From Actinomadura hallensis (lineage in GTDB: Bacteria > Actinomycetota > Actinomycetes > Streptosporangiales > Streptosporangiaceae), in the NCBI RefSeq assembly GCF_006716765.1, contig NZ_VFPO01000001.1, positions 1,364,001-1,428,000 on the forward strand: a stretch of 64,000 nucleotides of DNA, written 5' to 3'. Position numbers and translations under genes: made by a program. The notes under the pieces were generated by a model. The model saw nothing but the letters and a program-made list of their open reading frames with translations, ran no database searches and had not been told where the DNA came from. Position 1 is the first letter of the stretch. The number at the start of each line of letters is the position of its first letter. Of this stretch, positions 57,909 through 64,000 are shown in pieces.

Positions 57909-58757
57909 GTGGACGCGGGGTGGGTGATCGGCGGCCGGTTCCGCATGCTCGACCGCATCGGGGCCGGGGGGACGAGCCGGGTGTGGCGGGCCTACGACCA
58001 CGGGGAAGGGCGGTACTGCGCGGCGAAGCTCGTCCGGCAGCGGGGGACCACGTCGATGCTGCGGGTCGTGCGGGAGCGGGCGCTTCGGCTGGCGCATCCG
58101 CACGTGGTGACGCCCTACGCCTCCTGTATGGCCGGGGACGACGTGCTCCTGGCCATGGACCTCGTGCGCGGCGGGTCGCTGGAGACGCTGCTCGGCGACT
58201 ACGGCAGGCTCCCGCCGGCGTACGCGGCCGAGATCCTGGACCAGTTGCTGGCCGCGCTGAGCCATATCCACCGGGCCGGTGTCGTGCACCGGGACGTGAA
58301 GCCCGCGAACCTGCTGCTGGAGCCGAGCCCGGTGGGGGCGCCGCACGTCCGGCTGGCCGACTTCGGCATCGCGCTGGGCGACGACGGGCTGCGGTTCACC
58401 ACCACGGGGTTCACCGTGGGCACGCCCGGCTACCTGGCGCCCGAGGTGCTCGACTGGAACCGTCCCGGCCCGCGGCAGGACCTGTACGCGGCGGGCCTGG
58501 TCGGCTGGCGGATGCTGACCGGCGCGGGCGATCCCGAACCGCGGCAGCGGGTGGGGCCGCCGCCCCCGGGCGTCCCGCCGGTGCTGTGGGCGGTGGTCGC
58601 GCGGCTGTGCGCCGAGGACCCGGAGCGGCGGCCGCACGACCCCGACGCGGCCAGACGGGCACTGGCCGCGTGCGGGTTCGAGCTGCGGTTCCCCGTCCGG
58701 ACGCTGGACGGCGAGCCGCTCCAGATCTTCGACCAGCTGGGGCCGCCGCCCCGCTGA
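57909..58757 (+). CDS. Soluble Ser/Thr protein kinase
   Basis: 282 residues from GTG 57909, essentially a lone kinase domain: IGAGGTSRVWRAYD, Lys 40 in CAAKLV, HRDVKPAN (127-134), LADFGIAL and TPGYLAPEVLDW. No membrane helix or sensor domain is present, so it is cytosolic. It is divergent from the LCP gene whose cytoplasmic tail it might phosphorylate (inference), and is followed by the convergent OmpA gene after 3 bp. Confidence 0.92.
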   Translation: MDAGWVIGGRFRMLDRIGAGGTSRVWRAYDHGEGRYCAAKLVRQRGTTSMLRVVRERALRLAHPHVVTPYASCMAGDDVLLAMDLVRGGSLETLLGDYGRLPPAYAAEILDQLLAALSHIHRAGVVHRDVKPANLLLEPSPVGAPHVRLADFGIALGDDGLRFTTTGFTVGTPGYLAPEVLDWNRPGPRQDLYAAGLVGWRMLTGAGDPEPRQRVGPPPPGVPPVLWAVVARLCAEDPERRPHDPDAARRALAACGFELRFPVRTLDGEPLQIFDQLGPPPR

Positions 58758-58760
58758 GCG

Positions 58761-59897
58761 TCACGACCGGGAGGCCGAGACGACCACGCGGCGGTTCTTC
58801 GCCCGGGCCTTCGGATCGTCGGAGCCGTCGGGCCGGGTGTTGGGGACGGCCGGTTTCGTCTCGCCGTAGCCGGTGGTCCTGAGCCGGGACCGGTCGATCC
58901 CGCCCTTGGTGGCGAGCCACTCGGCGATCGCCTGGGCGCGGCGCTCGGAGAGCGCCTTGTTGGACGCCGGATCGCCCTTCGAGTCGGTGTGGCCGTCGAC
59001 CTTGACGGGCGCGTCGGACGGGACCTCCTCGCGGATCGACGCGGCGAGTTCGGTGAGCGACTTCTCGGCCTCCGGCTTGATGTCCGCCTTGCCGAAGTCG
59101 AACAGGACGTCCGCCTCGATGTTGTAGGCGATCTGGTCGTCGCCCTTGATGACCTGGCCGGGCCCGGCGACGTACGACTTCAAGGACGCGGACGGAACGC
59201 TCACCGACGGGACGCTGACCGACGGGACCGACACCGAGGGGACCTTGACCTCCGGGATGCATTCGCCCTCGTCATTACAGACGCGCGGACGGTACAGCGA
59301 GGGCCGGTAAAGGCTCGGGCGGTAGAGCGACGGGCGATAGAGCGACGGCCGGTACACCGAGGCGACGTACTCTCCCTCCTCGGAGGGTCTGCTCTGGCAC
59401 ACCTCCGGTTGCGAGACCGGTTCCTGGACCACCGCCTCTTGGGCAACGGCCTCCTGCTCCACGGGCTCGGCTTCGAGGCCGCCGACCCGGACGCCGGGGA
59501 TGCGCACGCCCGGCAGGGACACCGCGGGGATCGACGTCCCCGGGATGCGGACCGCGCCGAGGCAGCCGCCGGGCGCGGGTTTCTCCTCGACGCACTGGGC
59601 GGGGACGCGCTGCGCCGGGATGTCGACGCCGGGGATGGTCACGGCCGGGACCTTCTCGCCGCCGACCGTCGTCTCCGGGATGTGGACGGGGTCGGCGTGC
59701 ACGGCGGGGATCTCCACGGCCTCGATCAGCTCGCCGTCCGGGCACTCCGTCGGCTCGGGCGCGGGGCTCGGCGACGCCTTCGCCGCCGAGGCGGAGCCGG
59801 AGCCGGCCCTCCGCGGGGGCTCCCCGGCGGCGCCGCACGCGCTGAGCGCCAGACCGGCGGCGAGGACGAGCGCGATGGTTCTCGAAGCGGGCGGCAC
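58761..59897 (-). CDS. OmpA-domain lipoprotein with tandem RPSLY and VPSVS repeats
   Basis: 378 residues. A lipobox (ALSACGAAG, about residue 20) predicts a lipoprotein. The middle has Ile/Pro/Val-rich repeats (IPGTSIPAVSLPGVRIPGV), four perfect RPSLY units in a row near 205-225 and VPSVS repeats (x3). The C-terminal ~115 residues form an OmpA/MotB peptidoglycan-binding domain (ADVLFDFGKADIKPEAEKSL, VDGHTDSKGDPASNKALSER, ARAKNRRV). It should tether to diaminopimelate in the wall. Last gene of a three-gene operon. Confidence 0.93.
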   Translation of the reverse strand: MPPASRTIALVLAAGLALSACGAAGEPPRRAGSGSASAAKASPSPAPEPTECPDGELIEAVEIPAVHADPVHIPETTVGGEKVPAVTIPGVDIPAQRVPAQCVEEKPAPGGCLGAVRIPGTSIPAVSLPGVRIPGVRVGGLEAEPVEQEAVAQEAVVQEPVSQPEVCQSRPSEEGEYVASVYRPSLYRPSLYRPSLYRPSLYRPRVCNDEGECIPEVKVPSVSVPSVSVPSVSVPSASLKSYVAGPGQVIKGDDQIAYNIEADVLFDFGKADIKPEAEKSLTELAASIREEVPSDAPVKVDGHTDSKGDPASNKALSERRAQAIAEWLATKGGIDRSRLRTTGYGETKPAVPNTRPDGSDDPKARAKNRRVVVSASRS

Positions 59898-59901
59898 GAG
59901 G

Positions 59902-60468
59902 TCAGCCTTTCTCGTACGTGATGTCGACGCGGCGGTTCTTGGCGCGGCCTTCGGGGTCGTCCTCGCCGTTCCTCTCGTTGGGGGCGACGGGACGGGTCTC
60001 GCCGTAACCCCTGGCCTCGATCTTCAGGGACGGGTTCCGCAACGAGCGCTCCAGCTCGGCCTTGACCGCCTCGGCGCGCTGCTCCGAGAGCCGCATGTTG
60101 GAGTCGTCGTCCCCGATCGAGTCGGTGTGGCCGGACACCTCGACGGTGCCGGAGGCGTCGCCGAGCCGCTCCGCGAGCCGGGCGATGCGCCGCTTGGCGG
60201 CGTCGGTGAGCGTCGCCTCGCCGAAGTCGAACAGGACGTCGGCCGAGATGCGCACGGTGACCTGCCGGCCCACCGTCTCCTCGGTCTCCAGAGGGACGAC
60301 GGCGCGGGACAGGTCGATGTCGCGCACGGCGTCGGACGTCCCGATGTCGCGCACCGACTCGGCGATCCCGGCGTCGGACACGTCCGGCTCCGCCGCCGCG
60401 GCGGACGGGACCGCCGTCGCCAGGACGAGGGCGCTCGTGAGGAGGATCGCGCGACGCACGCCGCTCAC
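59902..60468 (-). CDS. OmpA-domain secreted protein
   Basis: 188 residues from GTG 60468, overlapping the stop of the upstream lipoprotein gene (GTGA). A signal peptide ends near AAAA-EPD. The OmpA domain fills the C-terminal 115 residues (ADVLFDFGEATLTDAAKRRI, VSGHTDSIGDDDSNMRLSEQ, AKNRRVDITYEKG). It is a shorter relative of the 58761-59897 protein, four bases downstream, so the pair probably arose by duplication. Confidence 0.93.
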   Translation of the reverse strand: MSGVRRAILLTSALVLATAVPSAAAAEPDVSDAGIAESVRDIGTSDAVRDIDLSRAVVPLETEETVGRQVTVRISADVLFDFGEATLTDAAKRRIARLAERLGDASGTVEVSGHTDSIGDDDSNMRLSEQRAEAVKAELERSLRNPSLKIEARGYGETRPVAPNERNGEDDPEGRAKNRRVDITYEKG

Positions 60469-61055
60469 CGCTCGACCGGGATGTCGCGGAAGGCGGGCCA
60501 CGCGCCGATCTGGACGTCCAGCGCCTTCACGTCCTCGGGCGGGGCGGCGAAGGTGAAGTGGACGTGGCCCCGCTCGTTGTTGCGGATGTGGGTGGTGACG
60601 TCGTCGGTCGCCAGTTCCCTGCCGCGGGAGTCCTTCACGACGACGTACCGCTTGAGGTTCACGGGGTCGATCAGCGAGACGTCGAGGCCCTGCCTGCCGT
60701 TGAGCCGGTAGGGGGTGGTGCTGTCGGGGCCGGAGGGGAGCCGCGGGGTGAACTCCGTGTTGAGGGTCGCCAGCCTGCCCCTGACCTTGAGGTTCATGAT
60801 CGCGATGTCGACCTTGCCGCCGGGCGCGGCGGGGGAGTCGAAGGTCGCCTTGGTGACGGGCTCGGCGTTCCTGTCATAGCCCGGGGCGCCGCCCGCCGCG
60901 GCGTCGGCGCCGGAGCCCCCGGAGCCCCCGGAGCCGCCGGAGCCGCCGGAGCCGCCTCCCAGCGGGGAGCACCCGGTGAGACCGCCGGTGATGAGCAGCG
61001 CGGAGGCCGCGGCGGTCGCCAGGCCGCGTGGAACCAGGCCGCGTGACAGGCGCAT
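60465..61055 (-). CDS. Lipoprotein of the OmpA operon
   Basis: 196 residues from ATG 61055 (GGAAGG 7 nt upstream). Signal peptide and lipobox (ITGGLTGCSPLG) followed by a GGSGGSGG spacer and a small beta-sandwich-like domain (KVDIAIMNLKVRGRLATLNT ... HVHFTFAAPPEDVKALDV). First gene of the operon with two OmpA proteins. No specific family; probably presents on the cell surface with them. Confidence 0.8.
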   Translation of the reverse strand: MRLSRGLVPRGLATAAASALLITGGLTGCSPLGGGSGGSGGSGGSGGSGADAAAGGAPGYDRNAEPVTKATFDSPAAPGGKVDIAIMNLKVRGRLATLNTEFTPRLPSGPDSTTPYRLNGRQGLDVSLIDPVNLKRYVVVKDSRGRELATDDVTTHIRNNERGHVHFTFAAPPEDVKALDVQIGAWPAFRDIPVER

Positions 61056-61080
61056 GGTCGTTCCTTCCTGGGGTGGCATG

Positions 61081-61139
61081 TGCAAACGGAGCCCTATAAT
61101 CGAGGGCGAACGTGTGCGGCCGCGAATCTAGCGTTTGCA
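61081..61139. promoter_or_regulatory. Divergent promoter with inverted TGCAAACG/CGTTTGCA boxes
   Basis: TGCAAACG (61081-61088) and its exact inverse CGTTTGCA (61132-61139) bracket a consensus TATAAT (61095-61100) that drives the HTH gene. The layout suggests an operator for autoregulation and control of the lipoprotein/OmpA operon on the other strand. Confidence 0.6.
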
Positions 61140-61167
61140 CTTGCGAATAGTCAAGGGGTTGGTCGGA

Positions 61168-61827
61168 TTGGCCGTCACCGAGGACACGGTGGCCCGCAAT
61201 CGCGCGCTGCAGGCCGAGTGGTACGGCGAACCCCTCGGCGACCGCATCCGCCCGCTCCTCGACAGGCTCGGGATGTCGCAGTCCGGCCTCGCCGGGGTGC
61301 TCGGGCTGTCCGCGCCGATGCTGTCGCAGCTGATGTCCGGCCGGCGGGCCAAGATCAGCAACCCGGCCGTCCTGCACCGGCTGATGGCGGTCGAGGAACT
61401 GGTCGCCGACCCCGGGTTCGACGGCATGGCCTCCGCCGAGATCAAGCGGCGCCTGGACGAGATCAGGGCCGAGGCCCCCGCCACCACTTCGGGATTGCGC
61501 AGGACCGGCCACTCCGGCGCTGAGGGGGGCGGCGGTGACGGAATGTCCGGCGGGCGGGCGCCGGGCGGCCATGGGGCGGCCGGCGGCGAGGGCCCGCGCG
61601 GCGAGGGCCCGAGCGGCGAGGGGGCGGCCGGACGAGGGCCCGCCGAGTCGGCCCGTCTCGTCCAGACCGTCCTGCGGGAGGTCGCCTCCGCCGCCGAGAT
61701 AGAGGCCGCCGCCGACCTGCTCGCGGAGCGTTTCCCCGACCTCGCCGAGGTCCTGCGCGTCTACGGCGCCGGCCGGGCGAGCGAGGCCGAGGCCCACTTC
61801 GTCCGCACGATCCTCCGCCACGCGTAG
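61168..61827 (+). CDS. XRE-type HTH regulator
   Basis: 219 residues from TTG 61168, chosen for AAGGGG 9 nt upstream and because homology-like sequence begins just after; the frame opens at TTG 61135. The HTH is at about 20-65 (LLDRLGMSQSGLAGVLGLSA, MLSQLMSGRRAKISNPAVLH). A Gly-rich linker follows, then a small helical C-terminal domain (SAAEIEAAADLLAERFPDLA). It is probably the repressor or activator of the divergent envelope operon. Confidence 0.8.
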   Translation: MAVTEDTVARNRALQAEWYGEPLGDRIRPLLDRLGMSQSGLAGVLGLSAPMLSQLMSGRRAKISNPAVLHRLMAVEELVADPGFDGMASAEIKRRLDEIRAEAPATTSGLRRTGHSGAEGGGGDGMSGGRAPGGHGAAGGEGPRGEGPSGEGAAGRGPAESARLVQTVLREVASAAEIEAAADLLAERFPDLAEVLRVYGAGRASEAEAHFVRTILRHA

Positions 61828-62333
61828 TTCCGCCCCGCCGCCGCGCCCGGCTACTCCCCGCGCCCGCTGCGCCCCGCGCCCGGCTACTCCCCGCGCCCGC
61901 TGCGCCGCGCGGCCACCGCGCCCCCCGCGGCGGTCGCTCTCCGTGACTTTCCGTGCCGGACGGGGAACCGGCGCGTTGCGATGCCCTAACGCACTCGTCT
62001 CGATTCCGCTGCGCCATAACAAGTGGTTATGGATGGCGCTCGGTGCCCAGGTGCTCTCCGGGCGCTAAAGTCTGTGGTCAGGCTCACATGCGGGTGTGGC
62101 TGTTGTGTATGTCACAGCTCCTGGCCGGTGGCGTATGGTCGCTTCGCTGGAAGCGCACACGAGGCGTCACCGCCCGCATGCGACACGGCATCCGGGCCGT
62201 CCGCGCGGCCCGTGCCGGGACGCATGGCCGGCGGCGCGGAAGCGGCGGGCCGGCGGCCGGGCGCGACGGCCGCACGGGTGCGCTCGGACCGGTGGTACGG
62301 GGACACGACGACCCGAGCTCAGGAGAGCGAACG
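61828..62333. other. Intergenic region with a 33-bp tandem duplication and sdh regulatory sequences
   Basis: 506 bp without a supported gene. Two perfect 33-bp copies lie at 61841-61873 and 61874-61906 (each starts CCGCGCCCGGCTACTCCCCG). A perfect inverted repeat CCATAAC-AAGTG-GTTATGG (62014-62032) is a likely operator for the succinate dehydrogenase operon. TAAAGT near 62068 could be a -10 element. Confidence 0.55.
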
Positions 62334-63164
62334 ATGAGCACTGTGGAGGCGCCGGCGAAATCGCGCGCCCAGATCAAGGAACGCACGCTCCGCAAGGACA
62401 ACTGGCGCCTGTATCCGGTGTCGATCTTCGTGATCTTCACCGCCTGGGTGGTGTACGCGACCGTCCGGGCCTTCTGGGGCGCCGCCTTCTACGTACCGGA
62501 GTTCCACTATCTGACGCCGTTCTACTCGCCGTGCCTGAACGAGATCTGCGACAACGTCACGGTGAACGGCCACACCGGCAGCGCGGCGGAGTTCGGGACG
62601 TTCCTCCCGGCCGGGACCCGCGGCTGGATCCCGTTCGCGGCGATCTCGCTGCCCTTCCTGCTGCTGTTCCGGCTGACCTGCTACTACTACCGCAAGGCGT
62701 ACTACCGCTCCTTCTGGCTGTCGCCCCCGGCGTGCGCGGTGCGCGAGCCGCACGGCGCGTACACCGGTGAGCGGCGCTTCCCGCTCATCGTCCAGAACCT
62801 GCACCGGTACTTCTTCCTCGCCGCCGTCGCGATCTCCCTCCTCAACACCTACGACGCGCTGCGCGCCTTCCACGGCAAGGACGGCGGGTTCGGCATCGGG
62901 CTCGGGACGATCATCCTCGTCGGCAACGTGATCCTGCTCTGGCTGTACACGCTGTCGTGCCACTCCTGCCGCCACATCGTCGGCGGGCGGCTGAAGCACT
63001 TCTCCAAGAACCCGATCCGCTACAAGGCGTGGGGCTGGGTGTCCAAGATCAACGAGCGGCACGGGATGTACGCCCTGATCACGCTGGGCTCGCTGGTGGT
63101 GGCCGACCTCTACATCATGCTGGTCGCCAGCGAGACCATCACCGACCTGCGCATCTTCAACTGA
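62334..63164 (+). CDS. Succinate dehydrogenase membrane anchor subunit (actinobacterial Sdh)
   Basis: 276 residues, five or so hydrophobic helices (YPVSIFVIFTAWVVYATVRA, FAAISLPFLLLFRLTCYYYR, YFFLAAVAISLLNTYDALRA, TIILVGNVILLWLYTLSC, MYALITLGSLVVADLYIMLV). Histidines in NLHRYFF, CHSCRHIV and NERHGMY are candidate heme or quinone ligands. It precedes sdhA by 12 bp, the order of the three-subunit Sdh1-type complex of actinomycetes. The ATG has AGGAGAGCG upstream. Links succinate oxidation to the quinone pool. Confidence 0.87.
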   Translation: MSTVEAPAKSRAQIKERTLRKDNWRLYPVSIFVIFTAWVVYATVRAFWGAAFYVPEFHYLTPFYSPCLNEICDNVTVNGHTGSAAEFGTFLPAGTRGWIPFAAISLPFLLLFRLTCYYYRKAYYRSFWLSPPACAVREPHGAYTGERRFPLIVQNLHRYFFLAAVAISLLNTYDALRAFHGKDGGFGIGLGTIILVGNVILLWLYTLSCHSCRHIVGGRLKHFSKNPIRYKAWGWVSKINERHGMYALITLGSLVVADLYIMLVASETITDLRIFN

Positions 63165-63176
63165 GGCCAAGGAATC

Positions 63177-64000
63177 ATGACTGAGATCGAGAGGCACTCG
63201 TACGACGTCGTGGTGATCGGCGCCGGCGGCGCCGGGCTGCGCGCGGCGATCGAGGCGCGCCTCCAGGGCAAGAAGACCGCGATCATCTCGAAGTCGCTGT
63301 TCGGCAAGGCCCACACGGTGATGGCCGAGGGCGGGGCCGCGGCCGCGATGGGCAACGTCAACGCCAAGGACAACTGGCAGGTCCACTTCCGCGACACCAT
63401 GCGCGGCGGCAAGTTCATGAACAGCTGGCGGATGGCGGAGCTGCACGCCAAGGAGTCCCCGGACCGGATCTGGGAGCTCGAGCTGTGGGGCGCGCTGTTC
63501 GACCGCACCAAGGACGGCAAGATCAGCCAGCGCAACTTCGGCGGGCACGAGTACCCGCGGCTGGCGCACGTCGGCGACCGGACGGGCCTGGAGCTGATCC
63601 GCACCGCCCAGCAGAAGATCGTCGCGCTGCAGCAGGAGGACCGCGCCGAGCGCGGCGACTACGAGGCCCGCCTCAAGGTCTGGGCCGAGACGACGGTCAC
63701 CCGGCTGCTGAAGGACGCCGACGGCCGGATCTGCGGCGCGTTCGCCTACGTCCGCGAAACCGGGAAGTTCGTCGTGTTCGAGGCGCCCGCGGTGGTGCTG
63801 GCGACCGGCGGCATCGGCAAGGCGTTCAAGGTCACGTCGAACTCGTGGGAGTACACGGGCGACGGGCACGCGCTGGCCATGCTGGCGGGCGGGACGCTGA
63901 TCAACATGGAGTTCGTGCAGTTCCACCCGACCGGGATGGTCTGGCCGCCGTCGGTCAAGGGCATCCTGGTCACCGAGTCGGTGCGCGGCGACCGCGGGAT
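63177..64000 (+). CDS. sdhA: Succinate dehydrogenase flavoprotein subunit, 3' end outside the window
   Basis: 274 residues are visible from ATG 63177 and the frame is still open at the window end. FAD-binding VVVIGAGGAGLRAAIEA, the flavinylation region SKSLFGKAHTVMAEGGAAAA, ATGGIGKAFKVTSNSWEYTG and the substrate-site EFVQFHPTGM are present. It oxidises succinate to fumarate, the substrate of the two fumarases at the other end of the window. Confidence 0.95.
   Translation, partial: MTEIERHSYDVVVIGAGGAGLRAAIEARLQGKKTAIISKSLFGKAHTVMAEGGAAAAMGNVNAKDNWQVHFRDTMRGGKFMNSWRMAELHAKESPDRIWELELWGALFDRTKDGKISQRNFGGHEYPRLAHVGDRTGLELIRTAQQKIVALQQEDRAERGDYEARLKVWAETTVTRLLKDADGRICGAFAYVRETGKFVVFEAPAVVLATGGIGKAFKVTSNSWEYTGDGHALAMLAGGTLINMEFVQFHPTGMVWPPSVKGILVTESVRGDRG

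Overview
The window is 64 kb of very GC-rich DNA. It has short intergenic gaps, many GTG and TTG starts, and ATGA or GTGA stop/start overlaps. Gene content includes class II GlpX, DUF1707, DUF4245, DUF6542, DUF2637, LCP proteins, several Ser/Thr kinases and a three-subunit actinobacterial-type succinate dehydrogenase. It is the chromosome of a high-GC actinomycete. A Thermomonosporaceae (Actinomadura-like) or related Streptosporangiales host is my best inference, but that is not provable from the sequence alone. No rRNA, tRNA, CRISPR array or IS transposase was seen.

Layout. 1-7.2 kb: core genes (PhoH end, secreted lytic transglycosylase, class II fumarase, Ser/Thr kinase, class I fumarase). 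7.18-14.56 kb: a 6.5-kb mosaic insertion flanked by a 442-bp direct repeat (439/442 identical). The repeat covers the first three codons of the class I fumarase, the divergent promoter region and the first ~104 codons of a MocR regulator. Both host genes therefore stay whole, while a truncated mocR copy marks the left end. Inside are phage remnants (a chimeric zinc-ribbon/HNH ORF, a CHAP lysin tail, a holin-like gene) and a plasmid/ICE-type cargo (aminoglycoside-phosphotransferase-like gene, HTH-TPR regulator, DUF2637/SpdB2-type membrane protein). No integrase, Rep or FtsK/Tra gene is present. 14.2-30.4 kb: core genes again (MocR, MFS, ABC drug exporter, DUF1707, glpX, TetR, DUF4245, xseBA, MarR, lipid-droplet-like protein, ispH, DUF6542, rmuC, ychF).

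30.8-42 kb: a seven- to eight-gene operon resembling the core of Gram-positive conjugation type IV secretion systems (TcpC, TcpD-like, TcpE fused to a ParA/MinD-like domain, VirB4/TcpF, VirB6/TcpH-like, and a CwlT-like transglycosylase/NlpC hydrolase). It sits among housekeeping genes with no relaxase, coupling protein or integrase nearby. 42-46.6 kb: Mut7-C RNase-like protein, NUDIX hydrolase, an NlpC/P60 wall hydrolase under a c-di-AMP riboswitch, and typA/bipA.

46.8-54.8 kb: a tightly overlapped minus-strand operon encoding a DUF4282 membrane protein, a membrane Ser/Thr kinase, a coiled-coil protein, a ClpB-like AAA+ ATPase, a small radical-SAM (NrdG-like) protein and a zinc-ribbon/FHA protein. 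This looks like a self-contained phospho-signalling and remodelling module and is one of the two best candidates for an undescribed system; the orphan T4SS-like locus is the other. 55-61.8 kb: A24 prepilin peptidase, LCP protein with a long acidic cytoplasmic tail, soluble kinase, two OmpA-domain proteins and a lipoprotein in one operon divergent from an HTH regulator. 62.3-64 kb: succinate dehydrogenase membrane anchor and the start of sdhA, cut by the window end.
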